The notes: generated by a model from the letters alone, not told the origin. 64,000 nucleotides of DNA from Phycisphaerae bacterium (GCA_028714855.1 JAQTLP010000003.1:124001-188000); one strand, 5' to 3'; positions 18,467 through 27,553 are shown, counted from the stretch's first letter. Numbers and translations: made by a program.

Positions 18467-19093
18467 ATGGCAGATTTGAAAGCATTGGCAGACGCAATTA
18501 TTAAAGGCGACCAGAACGCCGCCGTATCTCTAACCAAAGCCGCCCTAAGCGAGGGGATGACTGCTAAAGAAGTTCTCGACAACGGATTAATCGCGGGTAT
18601 GGCTGTCGTCGGCGGCCGTTTCAAAAGAAACGAGGTTTACATTCCCGAAGTGCTCATTTGCGCCCGAGCTATGAAATCAGCGACGGAAGTCCTCGAGCCC
18701 GAGCTTGCAAAAGCCGGCGTCGAGCCTATCGCAAAGTTTATGATTGGAACTGTGGTCGGCGACCTGCATGACATCGGCAAAAATCTTGTCACGATGATGC
18801 TAAAGGGCGCTGGGTTTAACGTCATCGACATAGGCATCGACGTTAAACCTGAAGTGTTTGTCGAGAAAGCCAAAGCCTGCGGCGCACCGCTGATAGGTAT
18901 GAGCGCGCTTTTGACAACGACACTGCCAGCCCTTGATAAGACCCTCAAGGCAATGAAAACCGCCGGTATTCAAGCCAAATTTCTTGTAGGCGGCGCTCCT
19001 GTAACACAGGGCTACGCCGACAAAATCGGCGCTGACGGCTACGCACCCGATGCTGCTTCGGCTGTCGACGTTGCCAAAAGACTCCTTAATTAA
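18467..19093 (+). CDS. Methyltransferase-type corrinoid-binding protein
   Basis: A 208-residue cobalamin carrier of the MtaC/MtbC/MetH type. A helical cap (about 1-85) precedes the Rossmann domain with the B12 signature GTVVGDLHDIGKNLV (D-x-H-x2-G, lower axial His), SALLTTT and the FLVGGAPV glycine pair. Such proteins carry methyl groups between two methyltransferases. The frame opens at 18404, but MADLKALADA at 18467 has GAGG about 9 nt upstream and fits family length. No methyltransferase gene is next to it, so the substrate is unknown. An intrinsic terminator follows. Confidence 0.92.
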   Translation: MADLKALADAIIKGDQNAAVSLTKAALSEGMTAKEVLDNGLIAGMAVVGGRFKRNEVYIPEVLICARAMKSATEVLEPELAKAGVEPIAKFMIGTVVGDLHDIGKNLVTMMLKGAGFNVIDIGIDVKPEVFVEKAKACGAPLIGMSALLTTTLPALDKTLKAMKTAGIQAKFLVGGAPVTQGYADKIGADGYAPDAASAVDVAKRLLN

Positions 19094-19107
19094 TTATCAA
19101 AATTCAA

Positions 19108-19134
19108 AACAGCCTTGCAAAAGGCTGTTTTTTT
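19108..19134 (+). terminator. Intrinsic terminator after the corrinoid gene
   Basis: Stem ACAGCCTT / AAGGCTGT with loop GCAA, followed by an unbroken T run. Confidence 0.93.
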
Positions 19135-19154
19135 GCGCCCGATTTAGTAAAATA

Positions 19155-20901
19155 GACACTTGGTTATATGAGACAGATAAAAAACCAAAATTTAGCGCAA
19201 TTGCTTGTCCAGCTTCATTTCACACCACAAAAACACCTTCGAAAACAGCTCGAATCTGCCGAAAAACTTCTTGCCATTATCAAACCCGACAAGGAATACC
19301 CTTTCGATTTCGTATGTCTCAATATCACCGGTTTCTACCCTAAGGAAGCCCTGCCGGAACAGCCGCCCATCAAAGGCAACGAGCTTGCAGAAGACCTGAG
19401 GATTTTCATCACCAAGCTGAGCAGTCACCTGGCCCTTGCCGTCGATGAGCAGCACCAGGTCGTCCACACCATCGAGGCCCTTGCCGCCAACCTTGAGGTC
19501 TCAACAAAGACAATTCATCGCTGGCGAAAACGGGGACTGGTTGCGCGAAAATTTGTTTTCCCCGATGGCCAAAAGCGTCTCGGCTTTTTGCAGTCCGCCG
19601 TCGATAAATTCCTCAACGATAATCCCGACGTCATCACCAAAGCTAAAAAATTTCAGCGCCTGACGGAGAAAGAAAAACAACAGATTATAAAACAAGCCAG
19701 GGCGCTCGCAGCCAAGCCTTCGCTAAGCCGATACCAAATCATAGACCAAATAGCAACCAAACTCAGCAAGGCCCACGAAACCATAAGATACACCCTCTCA
19801 AATTACGAAAAGGCCAATCCCGATAACCCTATTTTCAGCAAACACCACGAAGTAATCAGCCCGGCCGAAGTTGCTGAAATTTATAAACTATTCAAACAGG
19901 GCAGTTCTATCAAAGAATTGATGAGCCGCTTCGGCCTGAGTAGAAGCTCGGTATATCGCCTTATAAACCAGCAAAGGGCAAAGATACTCCTGGCCAGGAA
20001 AATCGAATTTGTCCCCAGTGACGAGTTCCTTGATGAAAATGCCAAAGAAAAATTTCTCGCAAAGCCGCTCGGCATCGAAAAACCTATGCCTGCCAAAACC
20101 ATTGAGCCGCTGGAACTGGCCGACAAGTCTCTTTTGCCTGAGTATCTCAAGGCGTTGAGAAACACTCCTGTTCTGAACCGGCAGCGCGAGGTCGAGCTGT
20201 TCCGCAGGTATAACTACCTGAAATACCTGGCTTCTGAAACAAGGGCAGGCATCAAGCCAACGCACGTTCACAGCGACCGGCTGGGGAAAATAGAACACTA
20301 TCTGGCCGAGGCAGAAGCTATCAAAAAAATTATCATAGAGGCAAATCTTCGGCTGGTCGTAAGCATCGCGGGCAAACACGCCGCCGGTGAGGTCAATTTC
20401 CAAGACCTCGTGAGCAAAGGCAATTTCGCGCTTATTAAAACAGTCGAAGAATTCGACTATACAAGGGACGTTCGATTCGGAAAGACCGCCTCGCTGAACA
20501 TAGCCAAAGAGTATGCGAAGGTTTCCGGCAAAAGCACCGAGCTCACGCGGGAAAAAGCAGGCTCGCTGGCGAACATTCAGCGTTACCTGAAGCCGGCTGA
20601 ATCGGACTTCGGCGCCGTCGAACGGGCGAGACATAACCTGGTGCAGGTTATCAAGGATGAGCTTGACAAGCGGGAGCAGTATATAATCATAAATCACTTT
20701 GGCCTTGTCGGCACACTGATAAGAAAGAACAAAAAAACCCTGCAGCAAATCGGCGATGACCTCGGTATGACCAAGGAACGCGTCCGCCAGCTCGAATTGA
20801 CTGCCCTGCAGAAATTGCGGAATTCTCTGAGCATCAAAGAATTCGAGCTGCTGACCGGCTGATAAAATTGGCTTTGTTTGGGTTTGTTTTGACCAAGTGT
20901 C
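19155..20901. repeat. 10-bp inverted repeat flanking the sigma-like gene
   Basis: GACACTTGGT at 19155-19164 and its exact reverse complement ACCAAGTGTC at 20892-20901, each beside A/T-rich bases (AAAATA before, AATTT after). They lie just outside the coding region at both ends. Confidence 0.5.
19168..20862 (+). CDS. Atypical sigma-70 family protein with N-terminal helix-turn-helix domains
   Basis: A 564-residue protein. Residues about 100-150 form a MerR/excisionase-like HTH (IEALAANLEVSTKTIHRWRK). Two more HTH-like segments follow at about 165-215 and 230-275 (IKELMSRFGLSRSSVYRLIN). Sigma region 1.2 is at about 318-350, region 2 at about 385-450 (ANLRLVVSIAGKHA, LVSKGNFALIKTVEEFDYTR), and region 4 at about 490-560 (TLQQIGDDLGMTKERVRQLE). 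Region 2.3-2.4, normally FSTYATWWIRQ-like, reads FGKTASLNIAKEYAKV, and region 3 seems absent. It may therefore recognise an unusual promoter or act as a regulator. No clear Shine-Dalgarno precedes the ATG. A 10-bp inverted repeat flanks the gene. Confidence 0.85.
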   Translation: MRQIKNQNLAQLLVQLHFTPQKHLRKQLESAEKLLAIIKPDKEYPFDFVCLNITGFYPKEALPEQPPIKGNELAEDLRIFITKLSSHLALAVDEQHQVVHTIEALAANLEVSTKTIHRWRKRGLVARKFVFPDGQKRLGFLQSAVDKFLNDNPDVITKAKKFQRLTEKEKQQIIKQARALAAKPSLSRYQIIDQIATKLSKAHETIRYTLSNYEKANPDNPIFSKHHEVISPAEVAEIYKLFKQGSSIKELMSRFGLSRSSVYRLINQQRAKILLARKIEFVPSDEFLDENAKEKFLAKPLGIEKPMPAKTIEPLELADKSLLPEYLKALRNTPVLNRQREVELFRRYNYLKYLASETRAGIKPTHVHSDRLGKIEHYLAEAEAIKKIIIEANLRLVVSIAGKHAAGEVNFQDLVSKGNFALIKTVEEFDYTRDVRFGKTASLNIAKEYAKVSGKSTELTREKAGSLANIQRYLKPAESDFGAVERARHNLVQVIKDELDKREQYIIINHFGLVGTLIRKNKKTLQQIGDDLGMTKERVRQLELTALQKLRNSLSIKEFELLTG

Positions 20902-21441
20902 CAATTTGCATTTTTCGCTGTAATTTCTTGTTTTCAATAAGGTTATAAACATTTTACTTTTTAAAAAATTGGGTTTGTTTTGCATAATTTAGTTGTTTTG
21001 ATTGATTGACTTTTAACCACAGATTGCGCAGATTCACACTGATCGCTTAAATGAAAGCTGCCTAAATTAACCGTGTTTTGTTGTTTCACGTCTTTTGTAT
21101 CCGCCTTCGTTAAAACTTCGGCGAGACAGGATGTTTAGAATACGTCCCTTCTATAATTGGACGAACTTGCGCGATTGATGCGAAAAATTTAGCCGTCGCT
21201 CGCCGCTCGGCCCTCGTAACTCGATAGGAGAAAAGGAGTAAAAAAAATTTGGGGAAAATGGATTTTTGCTTTTACCTACCTGCGCATTTGATTGATTCTA
21301 ACCGCAGAGAGCACAGAGATTTTTTAGACACAGATTGCGCGGTGTTGCCGGAGACCGCAACGAGGAAACGGACAGTAAGTATGCCGAAGGCATACAGGTA
21401 AAAAAGTATCCGAGCAGAAGGCAACACAAATAAATTAGGCT
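20863..21441. other. Noncoding stretch with short dispersed repeats
   Basis: No gene is evident. Two copies of CACAGATTGCGC occur at 21018-21029 and 21329-21340. Each is near a second similar pair: TTGATTGACTTTTAACCACAGA about 21002 and TGATTGATTCTAACCGCAGA about 21288. It looks like a decaying dispersed intergenic repeat. Confidence 0.5.
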
Positions 21442-23529
21442 TCAACTTCCGTATTCGAGCCACTGGTTGGCGACAACAGCCAAGTCCAGAAGGTCGACCA
21501 TGCCATCACCGGTCGGCGGGGCAATATCTGCAGAGGGACTACCAGGGGCCTGAAGCCACTGGTTGCAGAGAATGGCGAGGTCATAAAAGTTGATCCAACA
21601 ATCTATATTGAGGTCACTTAACGGTGTTAAACAGGGCTTTAGAGGACTTTCAGAATTAGCTGCAAAAGGATTTATCTGAAGCTCAACGAGGATTAACCAA
21701 GCAGTAGCTGCGATGCTATCGTACGGCCAGTGCTGCGGAAATGCCGTCGGCATATCGGCACCGTTGGAAAGAGGTGTCATAGTGTTACTACCGGTAAATC
21801 CAATGTCGTCAAGGTAAATGATTGTTCCGGGACTGTTGCCGGTATTATTGCCAAAGCCAAATCCAACGTGCTCAAGTTTACTAAGGTCCGCTCCACTGAT
21901 TTCGGCTAAATTAACGTGATGCTCTGTCCAGTCGGTTGACAGATATCGCGGAGTCGGATAGTAGCTTACTTGAGGACTATTGGCATCTCGAAATATAACT
22001 TGTATATTGTTGTCATTGTTATCTTCGGTCTTAGCCCAGAAGACGAATTTTTCATAATCGCTTACATCCCTATATGTAATGACGCCATTTACCTCCGGCC
22101 CCATATCCAAACCCAAGCTTGCCCAATTAAGATCTTGAGTCAAACACATTTCAGTAGCATTAACCAGCCGGAATGACTGCCAGCAATTGTGGACATTGTT
22201 AGGGTCGTATCCCGGCTTTTCGGGTTCATAATACCAAGTATAGGGCTGGCTATATCCGGCATTTTCAATAGCAACCCAATCGGGCGCGCCGTCGCCGTAA
22301 ACACCGACCTGTCCAAAGAGACAGTGGGGATGACCTTCAAAAGTGGCAAGTATGATATCACAGGGGTCGAAATACTGATTTATGTCGGGACAGGTAACGC
22401 CTACAGAATAGGGAACGGCTCCATTTGTATCCTGCAGGCAGTCTAATGAACCGGTCATTTGATTCTGATTTTCTTTACTGTGACAGGAGGCACCTGCAGC
22501 CAAGATATATCCAGCAGTGCCTTCCACCCAGAAGCTTTCGGTCGCGCGCAGTCCTAACGTTACCTTAGCGAAGCCGGAGAGATTGCAGTCATTGTAATTG
22601 ACGTGGCAGGTATTCTGGTCAATCCACGGCAGGCCGTTATACATATTAGGTTCATTGTCATCATAAGCAGCCAGAACCTGCAAAGCCAGCAGAGTCCACG
22701 TCTGGCTGTCGAGTCGCTCGGGGAAGTCACTAATCGTGCACAGATTATAATCGGCGTATCCGGTATAATAACAACCGAGGCTTGGGTCCCACATTTCCCT
22801 TTCCAACCAGTCTGCGACCCTGACAGCCGCATCGCGATAATTTTCTGCGTTTACATCTGTGACTTCGGCCAAGCTAATTAAAAACGCTACGGCATCGGCG
22901 TTATGTTCGGTGCTTGTCCAAGTGAAAGGGATGCAAAATTCGTCGTATCCGCCTGCGATCGAACCGGCAGCACAGCCATGTTGTGCCTGCCGTTCGAGAA
23001 GGAAATTGGCCACATCTTTTGCAGCCGACAGATAATTGCTATCCATGGTGACCTGATACAATCTCAACAAGGCCAAGCCCATCCAAGCATTGGGGCCAAC
23101 AGCAATAGAATTTGCTTCTTCATTGCCATTAGATGAGTTGTAGCCGTCAACCCATACGTGAGTCAGGCAATTCGTATCATTGGTATCACGGCGGACAGCA
23201 AGCATTCCATCGATGCACTGCTTCGCAGTATCAACATCACCAACAGCCAATAGAGCTATTGTGCCCATTGCCTGGTCATATGTCCAAGCTTTCCAGTCGC
23301 CCGGCATATTGTAGCTGCGGAGCAGGCCTGTCACGTCATTTTGCTGACCGCGTAACCATTCACCAGCCTTTGCGACATGCGAAGGGTAGTGTGTTAGTAC
23401 CTGCTGTAACGACGCCTTTCGGGAATCGGGTACAGGCTGATGTGACAGATCTTCTGCGAAACTTATCTGCGATGATGCTTTGAGAACAAAGGTTAAAAGG
23501 CAGAATAGAAAAGTGCTGTATTTTTTCAT
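21442..23529 (-). CDS. Secreted alpha-helical-toroid protein with dockerin-like C-terminus
   Basis: A 695-residue exported protein. Signal peptide at residues about 1-25 (MKKYSTFLFCLLTFVLKASS). Residues about 30-330 look like an alpha/alpha toroid as found in many carbohydrate-active enzymes (AKAGEWLRGQQ, WMGLALLRLYQVT, DAAVRVADWLEREMWD). A beta-rich region resembling a carbohydrate-binding or galactose-binding-like fold follows (about 430-585). The tail has two dockerin-like segments, DLNIDCWINFYDLAILCNQW and GDGMVDLLDLAVVANQWL. ATG at 23529 has GAGG 8 nt upstream. The substrate is unknown; no specific GH family is claimed. Confidence 0.75.
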   Translation of the reverse strand: MKKYSTFLFCLLTFVLKASSQISFAEDLSHQPVPDSRKASLQQVLTHYPSHVAKAGEWLRGQQNDVTGLLRSYNMPGDWKAWTYDQAMGTIALLAVGDVDTAKQCIDGMLAVRRDTNDTNCLTHVWVDGYNSSNGNEEANSIAVGPNAWMGLALLRLYQVTMDSNYLSAAKDVANFLLERQAQHGCAAGSIAGGYDEFCIPFTWTSTEHNADAVAFLISLAEVTDVNAENYRDAAVRVADWLEREMWDPSLGCYYTGYADYNLCTISDFPERLDSQTWTLLALQVLAAYDDNEPNMYNGLPWIDQNTCHVNYNDCNLSGFAKVTLGLRATESFWVEGTAGYILAAGASCHSKENQNQMTGSLDCLQDTNGAVPYSVGVTCPDINQYFDPCDIILATFEGHPHCLFGQVGVYGDGAPDWVAIENAGYSQPYTWYYEPEKPGYDPNNVHNCWQSFRLVNATEMCLTQDLNWASLGLDMGPEVNGVITYRDVSDYEKFVFWAKTEDNNDNNIQVIFRDANSPQVSYYPTPRYLSTDWTEHHVNLAEISGADLSKLEHVGFGFGNNTGNSPGTIIYLDDIGFTGSNTMTPLSNGADMPTAFPQHWPYDSIAATAWLILVELQINPFAANSESPLKPCLTPLSDLNIDCWINFYDLAILCNQWLQAPGSPSADIAPPTGDGMVDLLDLAVVANQWLEYGS

Positions 23530-23895
23530 AATTATTTCCTCGCCAAATATCACTTACGATAAGCAGGATAAACTATCTTTGTCAATCTAAAATATACAAA
23601 TTAGGATGGGAAAGGAACATCGTACTTGTCCGACTATGGTGGGCGACTTGACGTTTAGAGCAGAAAAGGCCAAAAGCTGGGTTTTTTTGAGTAAAACGGG
23701 CATTTGTATTCTCAATTCGCGACAGGTTCATACTTTTTTTAAATTTCACATTTCGTAACTACCGCTTGGCCGATTTCCAAATCCATCTCTCATCCTTCCA
23801 TCGCAAAAACCGCATTAAAAAAGTACTTGAAAGAAATTGCCGCGGTCTCACGTAAAGGATGCCTTACCGGCACAGCGACTAACGACTAATTAGCA
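23530..23895. other. Noncoding spacer
   Basis: About 370 bases between divergent genes without a supported gene or clear structure, apart from the proC promoter that follows. Confidence 0.5.
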
Positions 23896-23924
23896 TTGCC
23901 ATTGCCCCTATCTGGCTTTATACT
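23896..23924 (+). promoter_or_regulatory. Sigma-70 promoter of proC
   Basis: TTGCCA (23896-23901), 17-bp spacer, TATACT (23919-23924); ATG at 23970 with AAGGAC upstream. Confidence 0.75.
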
Positions 23925-23969
23925 TATAAAAGTTATATATTCGGGAATAATTTCAAAAAGGACAAATCG

Positions 23970-24779
23970 ATGGGAAGAATCGGCTTTATAGGCAGCGGAA
24001 ATATGGCTGAAGCCCTGATAAAGGGCATAATCACAGCGAGACTTTACAAACCAGGCAATATATTCATAAGCGACATCCGGCCGGGACGTTTGAAACAACT
24101 CGCCAAAAAATACAAAGTCAAGCAGACCAGGGGAAACCGCGACCTTGTAAGCAAAGCGGATATTATAGTCTTGAGCGTCAAGCCGCAGAATATGACTGAT
24201 GCACTGGAAAGCATCAAAGGCGCGGTCAGCGGTAAGAAGTTAGTAATATCAATCGCGGCAGGGGTAAAAGTAAGCCGAATCGCAGGCGTTCTCGGTAATG
24301 TTGCGATAGTTCGCGCAATGCCGAACACGCCCGCCCTAATCGGCGAAGGAGCCAGCGCGCTATTTGCTAACGACAAAGCAAAACCGATGCTCAAAAAGGC
24401 AAAGGCAGTATTCTCAGCGGTTGGAAAAGTAGTTGTCGTTTCTAATGAAAGTCTAATCGATGCAGTAACAGCCGTAAGCGGCAGCGGGCCAGCCTATTAT
24501 TTTCTTTTAATGGAAGAAATGATAAAGGCCGGCGGCAAATTAGGACTGTCGGATGATATTGTCAGGGATTTGGTTCTCCAAACCGCAAAAGGCGCTGCTT
24601 TACTTGCGATTGACGCTGACGGCAGATGCGAAAGTCCCGCGAAGCTGCGCCAGAAGGTTACCTCGCCGGGCGGCACAACCGAGGCTGCGCTAAAAGAGCT
24701 GGCGAAAGGCAAATTCGGCGCACTGATTAACTCAGCCATCAAAAAAGCCCGCGACAGAAGCCGGCAGCTTTCGCGATAG
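23970..24779 (+). CDS. proC: Pyrroline-5-carboxylate reductase
   Basis: Last step of proline synthesis, NAD(P)H-dependent reduction of pyrroline-5-carboxylate. The 269-residue protein shows the nucleotide-binding start RIGFIGSGNMAEALIKG, IVLSVKPQNM, RAMPNTPALIGEGASAL, and the family signature AVSGSGPAYYFLLMEEM plus TSPGGTTEAALKEL. Full-length. Its stop codon abuts the stop codon of the convergent ferredoxin gene (24777-24782). Confidence 0.97.
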   Translation: MGRIGFIGSGNMAEALIKGIITARLYKPGNIFISDIRPGRLKQLAKKYKVKQTRGNRDLVSKADIIVLSVKPQNMTDALESIKGAVSGKKLVISIAAGVKVSRIAGVLGNVAIVRAMPNTPALIGEGASALFANDKAKPMLKKAKAVFSAVGKVVVVSNESLIDAVTAVSGSGPAYYFLLMEEMIKAGGKLGLSDDIVRDLVLQTAKGAALLAIDADGRCESPAKLRQKVTSPGGTTEAALKELAKGKFGALINSAIKKARDRSRQLSR

Positions 24780-24962
24780 CTATTCGACGATAATCGCTTC
24801 GACCGGGCACTCTTCAGCGGCCTGCTGGACGGCATCCTCGAATTCGGCTGGAACCTCATCGACAATCACCTTTGCCATATCAGGCCCCATTTCAAAGACC
24901 TCCGGGCAGGTATCCACGCATAATCCGCAGGAAGTGCACGTATCTTCAATTCTGACTTTCAT
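24780..24962 (-). CDS. Single-cluster [4Fe-4S] ferredoxin
   Basis: A 60-residue electron carrier. The N-terminal motif CTSCGLCVDTCP and the C-terminal ECPVEA supply the cluster cysteines (C-x2-C-x2-C plus the distal Cys-Pro), as in Thermotoga/Desulfovibrio-type ferredoxins; the fourth N-terminal Cys is extra. The acidic composition is typical. The open frame extends to 25037, but MKVRIEDTCT at 24962 is the family start. The electron partner is not evident from the neighbours. Confidence 0.93.
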   Translation of the reverse strand: MKVRIEDTCTSCGLCVDTCPEVFEMGPDMAKVIVDEVPAEFEDAVQQAAEECPVEAIIVE

Positions 24963-25080
24963 TATAAATACCCCTGAAATCAGTTCGAAACTCTTGATTA
25001 TTGAATACCATTCACTTATCATAAAAGGAAGCAACAAAATTAAAAATAGTCAATAGAAAATAGTCAATAATAAATTTTTT

Positions 25081-25178
25081 GGCCGGGTCCCATGCAGGCC
25101 GAGCCCGCGAATCTGGTCAGGCGGGGAACCGAGCAGCCATAGCGTGGATTTGGCAGTGCCGTGGCAAACCCGGCCACC
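25081..25178 (+). ncRNA. ffs: Bacterial small SRP RNA (4.5S-type)
   Basis: The terminal helix pairs GGCCGGGT (25081-25088) with ACCCGGCC (25168-25175). The apical domain carries the conserved M-domain binding loop: GGTCAGG (25115-25121), the GGAA turn, then GAGCAGCC (25131-25138). The CACCTTTT end is terminator-like. Position just before dnaX is a known arrangement for this RNA in several bacteria. The RNA would pair with Ffh for co-translational membrane targeting. Confidence 0.88.
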
Positions 25179-25192
25179 TTTTGTCATTTATA

Positions 25193-26863
25193 ATGTATAC
25201 TGTTTTAGCACGTAAATACCGTTCGCAGAGCTTCGATGACGTCGTCGGCCAGAATCCGATTTCGCAAACGCTCAAAAACGCCATAAAAACCGGCAAGGTC
25301 GCTCACGCATATCTTTTCACGGGAACCCGCGGCGTCGGCAAAACAACTATGGCGAGGATTCTCGCTAAAGCCCTCAATTGCCTGTCCGCAGAGGCCCCTA
25401 CCATTGAGCCGTGCTGTAAATGCGAAAGCTGTATCGCAATTAATCTCGGCGAAGATATCGACGTAATCGAAATCGACGGCGCATCGAACAACGGCGTCGA
25501 GGAGGTCCGCAGACTGCGGGAGAACGCGATTTACCGGCCTGCACGCGGCAGATTTAAAATCTATATTATCGACGAAGTGCATATGCTCAGCACGTCGGCA
25601 TTTAACGCGCTGCTGAAGATACTGGAAGAGCCGCCCAGTCACGTTAAATTTATTTTCGCAACCACCGAGCCAAACAAAGTCATCCCCACGATTCAGTCCC
25701 GCTGCCAGAGATTCGATTTTACCAATATAAACCCAAACCTAATCGCAGGTCAGCTCAAATCCATACTCGAACAGGAAAAGATAAAATATGAAGAGAGTTT
25801 AATTTTACCCATAGCAAAAATGGCAAACGGTTCGATGAGAGACGGCTTGAGTCTGCTGGACAGGTTAATAAGCACCGGCGTCGAACCACTGAACGCCGAC
25901 CTGCTCGAAGAATACCTCGGATGTCCGAACAGTGAAAAAATCTATAACCTCATCGCCAAAATCGGCGACAGCGACGCAGCGGGCACACTTGCCGCGACGG
26001 AGGATTTAATCAACGCAGGGTTAAGCGAAGTGCAGCTTGCCGATTCACTCGTCGATTATATGCGGGATTTAATGGTGGCAAAATCCGCAGGCGCAGAAAG
26101 CGAACTTCTGGTTTTGACCGCCGAGCAGCGGCAGCAGGCCGGGAGGTTAGCTGAAAAATTTGACATCGCAGCCCTCGTTTACAATATAACCACACTCGAA
26201 AGATTGCGCCGGACACTCAAAGGCAGCGACACGCCAAGGGCACTTTTAGACGCTTCGCTGCTGCGATTTGCCCTAAGCGAGCATTTCCTGAACATCGATG
26301 AGCTTCTTTTGCAGTTAAAAGGCAGCCCCACTCGTCAGGGCACAGGCCCTGCCGCAGGGCCCATAAAAAAAAAGCAAATAGCTAATCCGAGCACCACAAA
26401 CACTATCGCAGAGAAACAAACTGAGCCTGTAACAGAAAAGAAAATTGATTCGCCTGCGCCAAGTGACATACAGTCAATAAAAAGTGATTGGCAAAACATT
26501 TTAAAAATTATCTCTACCAAACTCGGCAACAGCACCGCAGGATTGTTAACTTCCGCTGAGCCGAGCCGATTCGAAGGGGGCCTGTTAACAATTACTTTCC
26601 CGGGGTCTGCTGAAATGCAGAAAAAAATGTGTGAAAGTAACGGCAGAGTGACACAGATACAATCTTTATTAAGCGAACATTGCGGGGGGAACGTACGATT
26701 GAAGTTTGAAACGGCCTCCAAGGAAACAACTCCCGCCGCAAACCAGCCCAAGACCACCGGCCAAAAAAGAGCCGAACTGATTAACGACCCGGCGGTCAGA
26801 ACCATCCTGATGGGACTCGATGCAACTATCACCGGCATCGAAGATGGCCAGCGGGACGGCTGA
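25193..26863 (+). CDS. dnaX: DNA polymerase III subunit gamma/tau
   Basis: Clamp-loader ATPase, 556 residues. Starts MYTVLARKYRSQSFDDVVGQ. It has Walker A GTRGVGKTTMAR, a zinc module CCKCESC, Walker B IIDEVHML, sensor 1 IFATTEP and the SRC arginine finger (QSRCQRF). The AAA+ and collar region ends near residue 385; a low-complexity linker and tau-type tail follow. The linker contains a run of nine A (26365-26373) forming an in-frame A AAA AAG slippery heptamer. The coding start is 15 nt after the SRP RNA helix, and the frame continues upstream through that RNA, so the later ATG was chosen. Confidence 0.96.
   Translation: MYTVLARKYRSQSFDDVVGQNPISQTLKNAIKTGKVAHAYLFTGTRGVGKTTMARILAKALNCLSAEAPTIEPCCKCESCIAINLGEDIDVIEIDGASNNGVEEVRRLRENAIYRPARGRFKIYIIDEVHMLSTSAFNALLKILEEPPSHVKFIFATTEPNKVIPTIQSRCQRFDFTNINPNLIAGQLKSILEQEKIKYEESLILPIAKMANGSMRDGLSLLDRLISTGVEPLNADLLEEYLGCPNSEKIYNLIAKIGDSDAAGTLAATEDLINAGLSEVQLADSLVDYMRDLMVAKSAGAESELLVLTAEQRQQAGRLAEKFDIAALVYNITTLERLRRTLKGSDTPRALLDASLLRFALSEHFLNIDELLLQLKGSPTRQGTGPAAGPIKKKQIANPSTTNTIAEKQTEPVTEKKIDSPAPSDIQSIKSDWQNILKIISTKLGNSTAGLLTSAEPSRFEGGLLTITFPGSAEMQKKMCESNGRVTQIQSLLSEHCGGNVRLKFETASKETTPAANQPKTTGQKRAELINDPAVRTILMGLDATITGIEDGQRDG
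26365..26385 (+). promoter_or_regulatory. dnaX slippery site for gamma production
   Basis: Nine A then G; the zero-frame codons are AAA-AAA-AAG, so A|AAA|AAG at 26368-26374 fits the X XXY YYZ rule. In the -1 frame the next codons are GCA AAT AGC TAA (stop 26383-26385); in the +1 frame AAA TAG. Either slip gives a product of about 395-397 residues. Confidence 0.8.
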
Positions 26864-26872
26864 GCATCGGCC

Positions 26873-27535
26873 TTAATACTTTGACACATTCACCTGCGGC
26901 ATTATCCCCGTAGCCAGGAAGACAGTTCGTTCACAGATATTGGTGACGCGGTCTGCGCTTCGTTCGAGATTGTGCGCCGCCCAGATAAGAGGCGTCGCCC
27001 TTGATACCACAGTCGGGTCTTTAATCATACGCATCAGCAGGTCGTGATAGGACTGGTCGTAGAGTTTGTCCACTTCATCATCTTCGTTGCAGATGGCCTC
27101 GGCGGTTTTGGCGTCTCTTTTGACAAAGGCCTGAATACTTCGCCGGAGCATATCGATGGTCTTTTCAGTCATTTGGGGAGTGAAAATAAGCGGCCTGATG
27201 AGCGGCTCACCGCTAAGCATAATCGCTATCTTGGCAATCCCTTCGGCATAATCGCCCATACGCTCCAGGTCGGTTATAACATTCAGGACCGCTATTATTT
27301 CCCGCAAATCACTGGCGACCGGCTGCTGCAGGGCGATAAGACTGATGCATTCTTCCTCAATCTGCCATCGTTTCTTGTTGATGAGCAAATCGTCTTTGAC
27401 AATTTGTTCGGCCTCTTTAACATCGCGGGTCTCAAGCGCTTTGATTGACCGGCTGGTTGCAGAAGCAACCATCTCGCTCATCGCGACAACGTGCTCATTA
27501 AGCCCTTTAATGTGTCTTTCGAAACTTTCTCTCAT
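26873..27535 (-). CDS. phoU: PhoU phosphate-signalling protein (set 1)
   Basis: A 220-residue all-helical protein made of two PhoU three-helix repeats. Metal-binding-type motifs occur in each half: DLERMGDYAEGIAKIA (about 88-103) and NLERSADRVTNICERT (about 187-202). PhoU links the Pst transporter to PhoR and damps the phosphate response. It is the last gene of the distal pst set and converges on dnaX with 9 nt between stop codons. A second phoU lies at 31783. Confidence 0.93.
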   Translation of the reverse strand: MRESFERHIKGLNEHVVAMSEMVASATSRSIKALETRDVKEAEQIVKDDLLINKKRWQIEEECISLIALQQPVASDLREIIAVLNVITDLERMGDYAEGIAKIAIMLSGEPLIRPLIFTPQMTEKTIDMLRRSIQAFVKRDAKTAEAICNEDDEVDKLYDQSYHDLLMRMIKDPTVVSRATPLIWAAHNLERSADRVTNICERTVFLATGIMPQVNVSKY

Positions 27536-27553
27536 TTTAATTGTCTCCCTAAG

